A stretch of 64,000 bases of DNA from Homarus americanus (GCF_018991925.1 NW_024736071.1:11401302-11465301); one strand, 5' to 3'. Shown: positions 23,416-36,434, numbered from the stretch's first letter. The notes: generated by a model from the letters alone, not told the origin. Numbers and translations: made by a program.

Positions 23416-24514
23416 CCTCTTAGTAACCATTACCACATAACACATCAGAATCCAGCTACCATATAATCTCGGCTGGCAACAGATAATAACAGTCAGGTAG
23501 TTCACGCTACCAGGAAGTCAGCATAAGTTAGATTCCTTCCTTATACCGCCCTTGGGTGTAAGACAAAAGCCCCCTAGGACAAAAGCCCCCTTGGGTACTG
23601 TACACGTGATAGTCCCGGGAACTCAAGGTTATTATCATCCTAATAGCATGAGCCCTGTACTCAGGCCAGTGGAAGACGACAACCTCACACTGGCAGCTAC
23701 AGCACTCCCATGAATTCAAGAAATCACGTGGAGTTTGGTAGCCCGATGGCAACAGAGCATGATGACTTAACATCACCATTAACATGCACTGACTGCCATA
23801 GCTTAGTTATGTCGACATTTAGATTATCATTTGTGAATATCTGGGTGTATTACCATTGTCGTTAACGTGTCATTGCTCTCTTAATTGTATGTTGCAAACT
23901 CGTGGTGGTGACACACTATGGCTAATGAAAGATGCATTCTAGCTCTATTATCATGGGCGTCAACTGTCAGCCTTCAAGAATAACGCCCACGGTTGTTGCT
24001 GACACTGACACTTTGGTGACTGGTGAAGAAGACACAGAAGAACACATAACTAATAAGCTTCCAGACCGGTTATGTTGTTTTTGTTACTCATTTAATTGAT
24101 CGTTGTTTACTAATTCAAGTATCCTATAAATAAAAATGGTTTGGGATACACAGTGGACAACTACTGCGTACATGTGACTCTCGGTTGATTTTAATATTTA
24201 AAGAACAAAAAATTTTCCTCTTACCTCACGTAACACCTGAACGACTAAGTAATTATCTCGGGGTATGATGAGGCGCCCTTGGTATTTCCCCACGTCTGTG
24301 CTTGTCTAACTAACCTAACCTAAACTAATCTAACAACAACAAGGACAATGGCTGAGTTGAGTAAAGCCACAAGGAAATTCAGTTCACCCAAAAGTCAATA
24401 TCGGAGGTAGATTTTTAACAATAGCCCGAGGGTTTCGTGTTATCTACAGGACACCTGAAATAGAATCCGTAAATCCCTTGTTCATATTTTATTGGCGACA
24501 ATGATACTACTACT

Positions 24515-24533
24515 ACCAATGATACTACTACTC

Positions 24534-24603
<70 letters not shown>
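24515..24603. repeat. (CTA)n(TAA)n microsatellite
   Basis: CTA units pass into TAA units. Confidence 0.96.
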
Positions 24604-24605
<2 letters not shown>

Positions 24606-26197
24606 GTACACTATTAATCGTTGGTTTCATAACGTAAATTTTGTATTTCTTAATATAATAATGTGTTAACCTCTGTACAGTAAGTAAATATACATTTTTA
24701 CGTGATGCAGTAGGACAGTGGAGGGGAGGCACGTCCACCAGCAGCCTATCCTGTGTTGCAGGTGCAGGAAGGGAACACAGGTTCAACGTCGTTATCAACC
24801 AACATCTCCTGCAAGGGTCGTGGCACTCTAGCCTCAGGGACCTGAAACTGGTTTATGTTATCGCCGCCACTATGTCTCAGTTGTCGTACAATTATCACAA
24901 AAGTTTATTACCATTTTCTTAGCTGATTATAGGTTGGTAACTTGGTACAGTACAAAACATTCAATCCTAGTCGTTGTTTTTAACTGAATATGTAATAGAG
25001 ATACAAGGAAGCCTAAAAGTTAATTATATATTATAACTCTCTATACAAGGTGCACCCACGTTTGGGCAGCCATAAACACTTGACACTGTTGTTGGCAATA
25101 TCTTGTATTGGTGTCTTGACTCAGATAATTAAATCAGCGTTGCTCCTTCAACTATTTTTTTTCAGAATAAATTAATGTACGTCCGTGACTACTGGAAACC
25201 TTCTAGTTTAAGGCGGGCGTTGAATCTTTGCAGATTTGGGCTTTAATGTTTCGCACTGTGACTCACATAGGACGCTTTGGACCTATAAGACAAATATTTG
25301 TAATTTCCGAATAACATCGAAATCTTTCACCCATGACATGATATTACTTGGTAACTTCTCTCGTGACCCTCTTCCGTGAACGCGTTATTTTTCCGTCGTC
25401 TCTCTCAGCCATATTTTGTACTGTTCATTCTTCAACTGGTGTTTTATGACACTGTTAAGTTCTCTTGTAATGGCGTCCAGGGGTGGTCCTAGCAACAAGC
25501 ATCTTATGTAAGCTGAAACTGATATTTGCATCTGTGAGTGTATTAGTTGTTATCACATCAGCAAGAAGGTGACGCTTCCTCCCTCCTCAAGGACATTATG
25601 CCATCGAGGAAGTGAGTGGAGCGGACAGTGTTGTGATCAAGTGGTATCAGTAACAGAGGGCAACTTGGGAGTACTGCTGGATACCTGGCTAAGCACTTAC
25701 GAAAATAATAAAGTTAGTGTAGTGGATTCTAATTCATTTCATTATCATCTTATTTTTAGATAATGTAGAGAACAGCAGCCTTAATCAAGTTCTCGTAGGG
25801 GAGAGGACCTTGATCATTTTCGGAATACTTACTATTTCGGATTGATATTGTAATGATTTACTGCCCATGCCTTGTTTAGGTTTGCATGAAAGTAAGTTTT
25901 GTTCAGAAGAAGCTTGATAGATATTTAACAAAACGTCTTCCCGACTCCCGCCTGATCCTAGAGCTATGACTACATCACACTGTCTCCTTCTGTTAGCCAG
26001 TGAGGAACAAAGTATTTCAATATCGAAGACTCTGTTAATTAGTGTGGCTTTAAGATATTGGTGTTTGTGAAAAGGTATGGAAGTAATTTATTACACACTT
26101 AACCTTGTTAGAATTATTCCCAAAATGAGATTCTCATTTGGCATAAGTCCTGTAAGCAGTGATGACTGCCTGTAGGTTTGCCTTACAAGTGTTGGTG

Positions 26198-26202
<5 letters not shown>

Positions 26203-26269
<67 letters not shown>
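26203..26269. repeat. (GA)n microsatellite
   Basis: About 33 GA units at the left edge of the 26-27 kb minisatellite region. Confidence 0.97.
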
Positions 26270-26272
<3 letters not shown>

Positions 26273-26439
26273 GGCCGTAGTAGGTGAGGGAGAAAAAGAA
26301 TGACAAAGAGCGAGGTGGGTGTAGGTGTGACTGACAGACGAGGGTGAGGGATATGGAAGGTAATCATAAGTGAGGGAAGTGGGCGTGGGTGAGGGACATA
26401 AGAATAGGTGAGGCAGGTAGGAAGTGACGAGAAAAGTGA

Positions 26440-27712
26440 CTGTAGGTGAAGGAGGTAGACCAGGGTGAGGGAGGTAGACCATGGTGAGGGAGGTAGACCA
26501 GAGTGAGGAGGTAGACCATGGTGAGGGAGGTAGACCAGGGTGAGGAGGTAGACCAGAGTGAGGGAGGTAGACCAGGGTGGGGAGGTAGACCAGGGTGAGG
26601 GAGAGACCAGGGTGAGGTAGACCAGTGGGGAGGTAGACCAGAGTAGGGAGACCAGAGTGAGGGGTAGACCAGAGCCAGGGGAGGTAGACCATGGTGAGGG
26701 GTAGACCAGAGTGAGGAGGTAGACCAGGGTGAGGGAGGTAGACCAGAGTGAGGGAGGTAGACCATGCCAGGTGAGGGAGGTAGACCAGGTGGGGAGGTAG
26801 ACCAGGGGTGAGGGAGGTAGACCAGGTGGGGAGGTGCCAGAGTGAGCCAGGGTGGGGAGGTAGACCAGGGTGAGGGTGAGACCAGGGTGAGGAGGTAGAC
26901 CCAGACCATGGCCAGGGGTGGGAGGTAGACCAGGGTGGGGAGGTAGACCAGGGTGGGGAGGTAGACCAGGGTGAGGAAGGTAGACCAGGGTGAGGGCCAG
27001 GTGGGGAGACCATCCAGGGTGAGGGAGGCCATTGGGGAGGTAGACCAGAAGGCCAGGGTGAGGTGGAGCCAGGAGGTAGACCAGGGAGAGGTAGACCAGG
27101 GTGAGGGTAGACCAGAGTGAGGGAGGTGGACCAGGTGAAGGTAGACCAGGGTGAGGGAGGTAGACCAGGGTGGGGAGGTAGACCAGGTGGGGAGGTGAGG
27201 TAGACCAGGTAGACCAGGTGAGGTAGACCAGGGTGAGGGAGGCAGACCAGGGTGAGGAAGGTAGACCAGGGTGAGGGTAGACCAGGGTGGGGAGGTAGAC
27301 CATGGTGAGGGAGGTAGGGTGAGGGAGGTAGACCAGGGTGAGGAAGGTAGACCAGGGTGAGGGAGGTAGACCACCAGGTGAGTGACCAGGTGGGGAGGTA
27401 GACCAGGGAGGTGACCACAGGGAGGTAGACCAGGGTGGGAAGGTAGACCAGGGTGAGGAGGTGAAAGGTAGACCAGGGTGGGGAAGACCAGGGTGGGGAG
27501 GTAGACCAGGGTGAGGTAGACCAGGGTAGGTAAAGGTAGACCATGGTGGGGAGGTAGACCAGAGTGGGGAGGTAGACCAATGGTGAGGAAGGTAGACCAT
27601 GGTGAGGGAGGTAGACCATGGTGAGGGAGGTAGACCATGGTGAGGGAGGTAGACCAGGGTGAGGGAGGTAGACCAGGGTGAGGGAGGTAGACCAGGGTGA
27701 GGGAGACATCAG
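26440..27712. repeat. Minisatellite, GGTAGACCAGGGTGAGGGA units
   Basis: About 1.27 kb of 15-20 bp units with many small length changes. The minus strand is free of stops in three frames for roughly 490-550 codons, because the unit contains no stop in any frame. These frames are not genes. Confidence 0.95.
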
Positions 27713-27714
27713 AG

Positions 27715-28880
27715 GTGAAAGTGAAAAGATGAAGATTTGTGTCAGGGCTAAGAGGCTCATAGGTCCCACCCTGCCATAAAATACGACATGGGAGAAAGTT
27801 GTGTAATACATACAGTAAACTTGACGATCTGGCAACAACGATGGGCATTTATTTAAAAGGAACTCAGAGAAGGAGTGTTAACACGGGCTGGTGTGCGTCG
27901 GAAACTAATTCATATTTTCAAAAGCAGAAAGTATTTTCCTCTATTTGTTTTACTTATAAATTTTAGACTTGTTGATTCACTGACAATGCAAAAATATGGA
28001 AACTACTCAATCGTCATGGATTTCTACATGCTAACCTCAACACTTTGTGAGTGGAAGAGACACGGATGGGCGAGACCTCAAACTATTGTCAGGTAAACAA
28101 ACTTTTAAATTGCGGTGGGCAAGACTTCTTCTAAGACAATTATATTAAAAGAGGACCAAGAAGAACTTCATTTGGAACTTACGATAAAAGTTAAGACCTG
28201 GAAAAAGACAGACTTACTGGACAATAGATGAAAGTAAGAAGTTTGGAGATGCACAACATGTTACAGAAAATTGTGGAGGCATAATGGAGACGTGCTGAGA
28301 CAGCAGTAGGTTGATACAGCCTATGATGATGATATATAGACAGTATGGTACTGACACTGATGTAGTCAGTATCTATAAATCTGAATCTTCGCTATCTGAC
28401 CAAGGTACAACTTTTCTGTCTCTGGTGAGCGTTGTAGATGGCAGAGCAGGTGTAACCATCCATACTCTCTTGTCACAGTTGACAGAGGGAAGGAAAAGTC
28501 CGAGGGTCCGAATACATAATATTCCGGATGTTTAGGGTGCAGAGGTCCCTCAAGGCCAACTGTTGAGAACCCTGAGCCTTGTCGCACTACTTATAAACTT
28601 TGTGGCCAACACGACTCTCACACCCTTTCTCACTACACGTTTACTTGTCCTACGACTTCCTACTACAGGACCTCGGCCGTTACCAGCACCTCGTCCCTCC
28701 CTGACCAAAGATCCCTCCTCCTAGAGACTTGACATTATTAGGGACCTATCACACTTTGCCGTAAACAGATGAATTGCATCGGGAACTCCTCCCCCCCCCA
28801 CTGTCACTATTTATGTAACTTGCTGACAAGACCCATGGCCTTTCAGGCACTGGCGTGACATGAGTCATGCAGGCAAGTCC
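27715..28880. other. Unique sequence, nothing recognised
   Basis: Frames up to 74 codons, none convincing. It borders a LINE remnant. Confidence 0.5.
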
Positions 28881-29560
28881 CTGTTGGGGGCTGTAAACGC
28901 TTTTGTGCTTCGCGTTGCACAGGATGTAGGGAGGTGCCCAATAAACTAGCACCTTGCGTTGGACAAATCTAAAAAAAGTAATGGCCATCCTTCCATTGCT
29001 CTTGATAGTCTTGTCAAGGGTTATTTTGAAGCCTGGAAGGCTACTGCTCTCGATTTCACAATTTGAGATGGTAAACTGCTCTAAAGGTCTACCACCCTCA
29101 GTGTGAATAAGTACATCCTTAATATTCCTCCTGCATGGCATCTTGGCGAGCTTGAAGTTGTGTTCCCTAGTGTTGGTGCTGCGTGACAGCAGGAGAAAAT
29201 CACCTTGGTTCACATTTTCCCTTTCCAAGATTTTTAACGCCAATGAGATCTGTCGCATTGTTCTTTGTTTGATGGGTTGTTAGTCCTAAAACTCTCAATA
29301 TACTGATAAAATCGAAATTATTTAATTCAGAGATGCTAGGTTTTTTCTGAAGTAAAGTTTCCATGGCTATATACAGTAATCTAGATGGGGACGTACGAGA
29401 TACTTAGAAAGTTTATGGAGACATTTTCTTATCTTTGTATTTGAAGGTACAACTAATAATTCCTAAATCTCGGTTAGCTTTTTTCACTGCTGCTCCCACT
29501 TGTTGCGCCACCTACAGTGACTGATCTATCAACAACCCCATATTGGGGTTATTGTATCCT
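28880..29560 (-). mobile_element. Decayed CR1/L2-like LINE fragment (C-terminal part and 3' UTR)
   Basis: The minus strand carries a weak match to the RT tail and encodes STNTREHNFKLAKMPCRRN, then a degraded tail equivalent to the usual VVNEWNSLP region. It ends in a 3'-UTR-like stretch (GCTAGTTTATTGGGCACC) also seen at 30,1xx and 45,2xx. It may belong to the same element as the fragment at 31.4-32.1 kb, separated by later insertions. Confidence 0.5.
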
Positions 29561-29820
29561 ACGTGCAACAGTGCAGTCTTACATATTGTAACATTACACC
29601 TGGCCGCAACACCTTGTTATTCACGCCTGCCTGAGTACAGCAGTATGAGGCAATACACCTGGCCGCACACTTTATAATTCACATCTGTGTGGGGTACGTG
29701 TAAGCCCATTTGTGTGCTTAGTTCTATACGTGGGAATTGACTTAGGTACCGAGTGCAAAAATGTGGATGTAATAAACTATCTGCTGTTTTAGGCAAAATT
29801 CTTAATTCAAATTCAAGCCA

Positions 29821-29821
<1 letters not shown>

Positions 29822-29872
<51 letters not shown>

Positions 29873-29879
29873 ACACATT
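29822..29879. repeat. (CA)n microsatellite
   Basis: About 27 CA units with one CATA break. Confidence 0.97.
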
Positions 29880-30099
29880 AGGAAAAATCATTAGAAAGAT
29901 GAGTAAACCATAAATATATTATATGGAACATAAATACAACTTATAAAATCACTCTCATATACTTCCTCACCGCGGCCTGACTAATAAGTGCAACTGTAAT
30001 GTTCTGTCAGGGCTCAGGTCGAGGCTCATCCGTACTGATCATCTATATGTGTGTGTGGTGTTGTGTTGTGTGTGGTGAAAATGGCGGGGATCCGCTTTT

Positions 30100-30265
30100 G
30101 AATTTTGCCACATACAGTGGCTAGTTTATTGTGCACCCCACACTGAGCACAAAATGAATAAACTAAACGAGTAGAGGTCACAAAGGGTGTGTTTGACAGA
30201 CCCCAGGGGTCAGGATATTATGGCACTGATTGTTAAAAAAAGTATTTCCACTACATTACATGTTG
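30100..30265 (+). repeat. Dispersed LINE 3'-UTR-like repeat, copy 2
   Basis: It shares GCTAGTTTATTGTGCACCCC, a CACAAAGGGTGT block and an ATTATGGCA block, in the same order, with the complement of 45,130-45,300. The first part also matches 28,890-28,990 on the same (plus) strand. The 153-codon open frame from 30187 begins inside it and has no coding support. Confidence 0.55.
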
Positions 30266-30269
30266 GCTC

Positions 30270-31375
30270 TGTACAGTCGCGGTCAAAAGTAATCATAAAC
30301 ACCACTACCTCATCTCTGTGTATGGCCGGGTCCTTTCTACACGGTAAGTCATGTGGGTGCAGAAGGGGAACAGTTTACTTGGGGGAGGGGTGTGGGAGGG
30401 TAGGATGTGATGCAAGTTGCTCATCAGAAAGGGAGGGAAATGAAGAAAGCCGGGTATTAATGAAAGAAGGAACAAGAGGATGGATTTTGTTTCCAATATA
30501 TTATCTTAGGTTTACATGCCTGAACGTAATAAATGAGGACACTTACTTTATGATAATTATACAGTGCCATCCATTACCTTATTTTTGTCAGGGTTTAATT
30601 CAAGTTTTAAACAACAATAATGAGATATTTATAAGAACGTTATTATGAGGAAAAATATTGTAGCCAGCCGCGACTCGCCTGTCCATGTTCCCGGGCTGGG
30701 TGTGGAACAGTGGCCAAATACTATTGCCGCTATTCCCACCTCATCACCTCACATTGATTTTTACAACACTGATAAACATATTACAAGGTGGACAAGTCGC
30801 ATTCTATCCAATAATTCATTCTGAATTTTTTATCATTTAATATTTTTTTTTCAAGATCGAAAGTGGCAAGAGGTTGAAATGATCAAGCACGGTAGTGGCA
30901 AGAGGTAACAGTCTACTTCAGTGTATTGGTGGTGAGCTGGCCGCGCCCCCTCCTCTCTGATGTTGTCATATTAGGAGCTTTCCCTCACGGAAGCCAGACG
31001 CCTTATCAATCCTAATGACACATTACCTGCCAAAGGCTCACTCGCATTCCTCCCCAGAATCTCAAGGCATAGATAACTAAGGGAAAGTTAAGTCCATCTT
31101 ACACCTCCCCGGACACTTTCCCTCCTGGTTGGTTAGTTAATTGGGCTGTAGGCCTATCAACTGCCAGGGTCATTAAGGCCGTCAATGTCAAGCTATATCT
31201 ACCATCCTTAACATCATCAGGTGTTAAGGATAATTCTAAGACCACATACACTCTCACTATATACTGTATGTGGCCCTTAACTTGGGCCCTCCTACCTTAC
31301 GGCTCCACCATCCTCAGCTCTCCCCCTATCAATACACCCCCCACCTTCATTTGACCCGTCGTGTAGAAAGATCTT
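30270..31375. other. Sequence between LINE fragments, no gene recognised
   Basis: 30,660-31,100 is somewhat GC-richer, without a supported frame. Confidence 0.5.
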
Positions 31376-31379
31376 AAGC

Positions 31380-32110
31380 TTGCCGGTATAACAGTAGGAG
31401 GGATGAATGATTTCTTTTTATCACGACTCAACAATCCATCCACTGGTAAACTTTGGCCCACGCATGGTGTTACCATTTCCAGGAAAGTGAACAAGTTTGT
31501 CAGGCAGGATTTCATCTTCAAGAAACCGTGATGTGATACGTTGTTAGTATATGACTGTGATCGGTCGAGTGTTGGATAATGGCGTCCTTCAATAATTTTT
31601 TCAAAGAGTTTGCATACTTGTTATGTTAGGCTGATTGACTCGTAACTTGTCTGCTGTACTGTTTATGTCCTTTTTGTATACTGGGGTGAAGTTGGCTGGT
31701 TTCCCGCCCCTAAGCACTTTTCCTTGATCCAAACATTTCCTAACTAGGAGGCTTAAGTGGAGTGCAAATCGTGTTTGCCACCTCCTTTATTTCCTTGGTC
31801 TTTGCTACGTCCACTCAAGGTTTATAAATTCTTTCAAGATAGTTCATTTTATTTTGATAATGTAAGTAATTGCTATATCTTTTAATTAATTTTCAACCCC
31901 CGAGGTACTGGCATGTTATCCATCGTCTCCTGTAACGAAAACCGATGCAAAGTAATCACTCAAGGCATCTGCTGCCTGTTTATCACCCTTTTCGGCCTTT
32001 AAAGGACAAACAGTATCTTTTTTTGTTTTCATTTTGCTCCTGGCATATGCATAAAATGACTCGGGATCTTCCGTAACCTTTTCACTACGGGGACGCAACT
32101 TTTAATGTTT
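31380..32110 (-). mobile_element. Decayed CR1/L2-like LINE fragment (RT N-terminal part)
   Basis: The minus strand encodes ESFYAYARSKMKTKKDTV followed by CPLKAEKGDKQAADALSDYF and ASVF, the region before the RT palm in CR1/L2 elements. Further on, pieces such as NFTPVYKKD and FLEDEILPDKLVHF remain in shifted frames. Confidence 0.55.
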
Positions 32111-32204
32111 TACTGAAGGCCAAATGATTTTATTTAGCACAGAGCGATAATATTTCATCTCGAGGCGCCGTTTACCCGATCTAATTTCCTGATGGTAGAC
32201 CTTG

Positions 32205-32490
32205 CTGCCATGTGGCATCACAAAAATTGTAACCAAGTCCCAGGTTGATGATCTGACTTTCTGCCTCATTTACACACAATTGCAGGGTCTCAATTGTTTC
32301 TCTTACTTTGACAACACAACATACATAATGTATATCGTTTCTCACTCTTGATTCAGTTTTTCGTTTTTATATTTATGGTTATTATTATTTTGTTTAATAA
32401 TTTTTATCTATTGTCATTAATTATTATTATTATTATATTTTCGCCCCCCAGGATCTGAGGTGGGTCAGTGACCTGTGCTCGGGTGGGCTA
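32205..32490 (-). repeat. Dispersed repeat family, copy 2 (inverted)
   Basis: On the minus strand: a left block (GGTCACTGACCCACCTCAG near 32,470), an internal AT-rich (TAA)n stretch, then GAGTGAGAAACGATATACA and the TIETLQLCVNEAESQI frame. This is the same order as 43,795-44,260. Confidence 0.65.
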
Positions 32491-33336
32491 ATCCCCGTAA
32501 ACAAAAAAAAGTCCGCAAGGTGTTTTGTGCTTCAGAATTTCTTCTACACTGATATTTTCTTTTACTGGATTTCCTGGATTTATGTTTCATCCACTTGGCC
32601 TTATTCCCTCTTCCTTGTTTTCCGGAGTATACATTCATCTACCAAGGTCTGCCTCCTCTTTAACTCTCTGTTGTATGTCTCTCGTGAGTTGGTAATCTCC
32701 ATGGTTGAAGTCATAGTATACTGTACGATTACGTTTATATTACTTTGTTAGTGTTTTCTAAAGATTTTCATATATGATGGATAATAAGATAGCTACCCCT
32801 TTACTTCGTACTCCTTAATGCATCAGCAAACCAAAGAAAATAAAATTAACATGGGTGACATAGATAGATAGACACATTTATAGTCGGTATCATACTCCTA
32901 GATGGAGCAGGTATATATTGTACACAATTAACACAAGTATATAATATGTATCAACACTGCATGAATACACTGTTAATGATACTGTTGTAACTCTCATATC
33001 TCTCACGAATTGTCAACGGTTCGAGCCTTGGCCTAGACATACATTAGAAGGGTATTTATCCAGTGTTACCCTACCAAACTGTCTAAATATCACAGGTTTC
33101 CTGACTTACGGTTTCCACCTGTACAAAATCTGGATAGACCAACCGCCCGAACGGGTAGTAAGCTGACATTTTGCAGAAGGAATCCAAAAAAAAAAAAAAT
33201 TAGATAATTCTAAAATTTAAATGCATGTCACTTGCAATTTTTCGAACACATTTGAAGGCAAGTAAAGAACAATTATTATTATCGGACAAACCTGTATCTT
33301 TATGACCCATCACACTCACATCAAGTAGAAATGACC

Positions 33337-33421
<85 letters not shown>

Positions 33422-34230
33422 AAACTTCTATCTTGTGTGAAGTGATCCCACCAAATATGTCCCAAACGTCATCATCCTCCGTTACTTCCACATCCCATTA
33501 TCTACCCTCACTCGTGGTTGTTCGGAGGTAAGTCAGTTTATAGTCGTCTTAGAGTAGAGACTGAACGTTCAGCAGCGGTAGTGATGAGAAGACCATCAAC
33601 GTAAACTCGCCCCGAGAGTTCTATCTCTCATAATTGTTTAATGTTGTTGACTTGTGCATTACTAACCTTGTTACGCGCTTAAAGACCTTTGTTGTTGAAG
33701 CACAGTAACACTATTATAACAATAACACTCATAAAATAATAGAGATGATTGGATATAGATTTTCATCACAGGAAGTCAATGTGTCGATTACAGAAATGGG
33801 ATGCGGTTTAAACTGACACGAAAACTGAAGTCAAGTTTAAAGGCATTTTTACCAATACGTTTGGTTTTACCAGGAGTCTTTAGAACCTATCTCACCTGCA
33901 ACAGTTCTGAACAACAGAACAGTCCATCAATTTCTCCTGAGTAGACCAAATATGAGACCTACTTTTTTTCAGGTAACTTTCTTTTTCGTTGTCTTATCAT
34001 CCTCTCGTGTACGTGGTGAGAGTTACAATCCATCCGTTTCATGGAGCTTAAGATTTTTATCGGCTAAAATCAGAGTTTAACACCGCTAAAAATCGGAGTT
34101 AGTCCCTTGGTTCAGCCAGCTTATGAAATAACTGACTCGATCTTTGAGTTCATCAATAATTATTACTAGTCAAAAAAACTGCTTTATAAATTGGAAAAAA
34201 ACCATAAAAATTAAGTATCAGAACATCTTT
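32490..34230. other. Unique AT-rich sequence and one (TA)n
   Basis: A B-box-like GGTTCGAGCC at 33,017 has no matching A-box. No gene is visible. Confidence 0.5.
33341..33417. repeat. (TA)n microsatellite
   Basis: About 38 TA units. Confidence 0.98.
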
Positions 34231-34231
34231 T

Positions 34232-34232
<1 letters not shown>

Positions 34233-34269
<37 letters not shown>

Positions 34270-34323
34270 ATGACGTCACTGAGTACCGGGAACGTCATTG
34301 GCTCAGGTCAGCTGCGGGTGTAC

Positions 34324-34373
<50 letters not shown>
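34233..34373. repeat. (CA)n and (GA)n tracts
   Basis: (CA)n at 34,233-34,267 and (GA)n at 34,327-34,373, separated by 60 bp of unique sequence. Confidence 0.96.
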
Positions 34374-34377
<4 letters not shown>

Positions 34378-34424
34378 AGTACTGTAGTTAAAAGTGACAC
34401 ATAACTTCCTCTTTTATATCTCTC

Positions 34425-34853
34425 ACACTCTGTCTCACAGTATCTCTTGCACACTGTCTAAAAGTTGTCTATGTCACACGCTATCTCGCATGTTGTTTAT
34501 CTCTCAAGCTATCCATCTCACAAAATTCTCTATCTCACACACGCGGTTTCTCACACTGTCTCACACGCTGTCTCTCACACGCTGTCTTTCACAATCTGTC
34601 CGTCTTTTACTCTGTCTCTCATAATTACTATCTCTTACAATCACCATCTAACTCTCACGATCTGTCATTCATACTCCTTATCTCTCTCACTCTGTCTCTC
34701 ACATCCTCCATCTGTCTTTAACATTCCCCATCTCTCACATTCTCTCCATTTCCCACACTTTCTACCTTCCAGACTCTCCCTCACACTGTGTCTATCTCTT
34801 TATCTATCTATCTCCGTCACACACACACGGTATCTCACTCTCACTGTTGTTGA

Positions 34854-34930
<77 letters not shown>
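34425..34930. repeat. TCTCACAC-rich array ending in (CT)n
   Basis: Degenerate CTCACACTCTGTCT units (34,425-34,830) lead into an uninterrupted (CT)n at 34,855-34,927. Confidence 0.85.
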
Positions 34931-34932
<2 letters not shown>

Positions 34933-35130
34933 GTACTTTTCTGCCCATCTGTCCGTTTCTGTCTTCACCCCACCTCCCCACTTTCCAATGTTAGCCTACT
35001 TATACCACTTGTTACTTATGTTACTTATATATTTTTTGGTGTTATTATTTGTCACATTGTTACTTTTATTTATGATACAATTTTAACTTAGGTTACTTGT
35101 ACTACTTCGGCTACTTATTCTTTTGATTCG

Positions 35131-35460
35131 GCATATTTACCTCCCCAGCTAGTATATTTACCTCCCCAGCTAGTATATTTACCTCCCTAGCTAGTATATT
35201 TACCTCCCTAGCTAGTATATTTACCTCTCTAGCTAGTATATTTACCTCCCTAGCTAGTATATTTACCTCCCTAGCTAGTATATTTACCTCCCTAGCTAGT
35301 ATATTTACCTCCCTAGCTAGTATATTTACCTCCCTAGCTAGTATAATTACCTCCCTAGCTAGTATATTTACCTCCCTAGCTAGTATATTCATCTCTCCAA
35401 TCTATTATACTTTCTTCCTTAGCTAGCACACTTTCCTCCCTAGCTAGTATACTTTCCTCT
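35131..35460. repeat. Minisatellite, 21-bp units (TATTTACCTCCCTAGCTAG)
   Basis: About 15 highly similar 21-bp copies; the last few, after 35,390, are diverged. Each unit contains CTAGCTAG, a short palindrome. Confidence 0.95.
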
Positions 35461-35827
35461 CCAATTAACTTCCCAAACTGGTGTTATAACGAGGTTGCCA
35501 GAGAACCAGTTGGGACGAGAAAACCTGTTGTGAGACGCTGAATGACCCGGGCACAAGTTCCATCCCGGACTCCTCAGAGATTCGTTCCAGCTCTTCTCTC
35601 TCCTCTCGTAAGGTAAAGGCAACTATACCTTGTCATGGTAAGAGTTTCACTTCCTTGTTTTCGACTCCATGCTGTAGTTTCAGATGAGCCAGTGAGAATG
35701 TGGTCTCGTATCTTCAACTTATATGGAGGGAACAGATTAATACAGTATATTAACATTGGGAAAACTCCAGACCGAGTTTAAGTATGTAGGTCAGAGCGCT
35801 TTCACATGTGCGTAAGAAGGATAGAGA

Positions 35828-35845
35828 GAGAAAACGAAGGAGAGA

Positions 35846-35879
<34 letters not shown>

Positions 35880-36204
35880 AAGCGAGAGAGAGATGTAAAG
35901 AGAGAAAGCGAGGAGAGATGTAAAGAGAGAGAAAGCGAGAGAGAGATGCAAAGAGAGAGAAAGCGAGAGAGAGATGTAAAGAGAGAGAAATGTAAAGAGA
36001 GAGAGAGAGATGTAAAGAGAGAGAAAGCGAAGAGAGATGTAAAGAGAGAGAGATATGTAAAGGGAGAGAGAGAGATGTAAAGAGAGAGAGATATGAAAAG
36101 GGAGAGAGAGAGATATGCAAAGAGAGAGAAAGAGAGAGAAAGATGTAAAGAGAGAGAAAGCGATAGAGAGATGTAAAGAGAGAGAAAGCGAGCGAGAGAT
36201 GTAA

Positions 36205-36235
<31 letters not shown>

Positions 36236-36250
36236 AAGAGAGAGAGAGAT
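35828..36250. repeat. GA-rich array (GTAAAGAGAGAGAAAGCGAG) upstream of gene B
   Basis: Units of about 26-30 bp mix AGAGAGAGATGTAAAGAGAG and AAAGCGAG. It ends about 180 bp before gene B's TATA box and offers dozens of GAGAG pentamers, the motif bound by GAGA-factor-type proteins in arthropods. Any regulatory role is inference. Confidence 0.85.
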
Positions 36251-36427
36251 GTAACATAAAGCAAGTGACAGTATTTACCCATAGATCACAACACTCGCTA
36301 TATTCATCTTAGGGGTTGGTATGCTGGTGGGGAGTAAGGGAGGACCACCACCTCCAGCTGACCGTTTGACCCACCGCCTCTGGGTAGAGCCTCCTGACGT
36401 CTCAGGGCTGGGGTAGGGAGGGTGGGG

Positions 36428-36434
36428 TATATAG
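36428..36434 (+). promoter_or_regulatory. TATA box of gene B
   Basis: TATATAG within GGGGTATATAGACTGG lies 71 bp upstream of the first-exon donor. Expected transcription start is near 36,459. A GA-rich array ends about 180 bp upstream. Confidence 0.7.

Larger units (their letters stand above)
22025..26200. other. Mostly unique AT-rich sequence upstream of gene A
   Basis: Besides the small repeats listed, I see only short open frames. A degenerate CCTAACCTAACCTAAACTAA tract lies at 24,307-24,330. Confidence 0.5.

Noticed and set aside
26134..27848. Three minus-strand frames of 488-551 codons
   Set aside because: They translate a stop-free minisatellite with shifting phase; no domain, splice structure or start context supports them.
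30187..30648. 153-codon plus frame
   Set aside because: It starts inside a LINE 3'-UTR-like repeat and shows no recognisable motif.
33012..33030. tRNA or SINE (GGTTCGAGCC)
   Set aside because: A lone B-box-like decamer with no A-box 30-60 bp upstream.
35111..35392. NILAREV-repeat frame
   Set aside because: It is a 21-bp minisatellite read in frame, with no flanking coding sequence.
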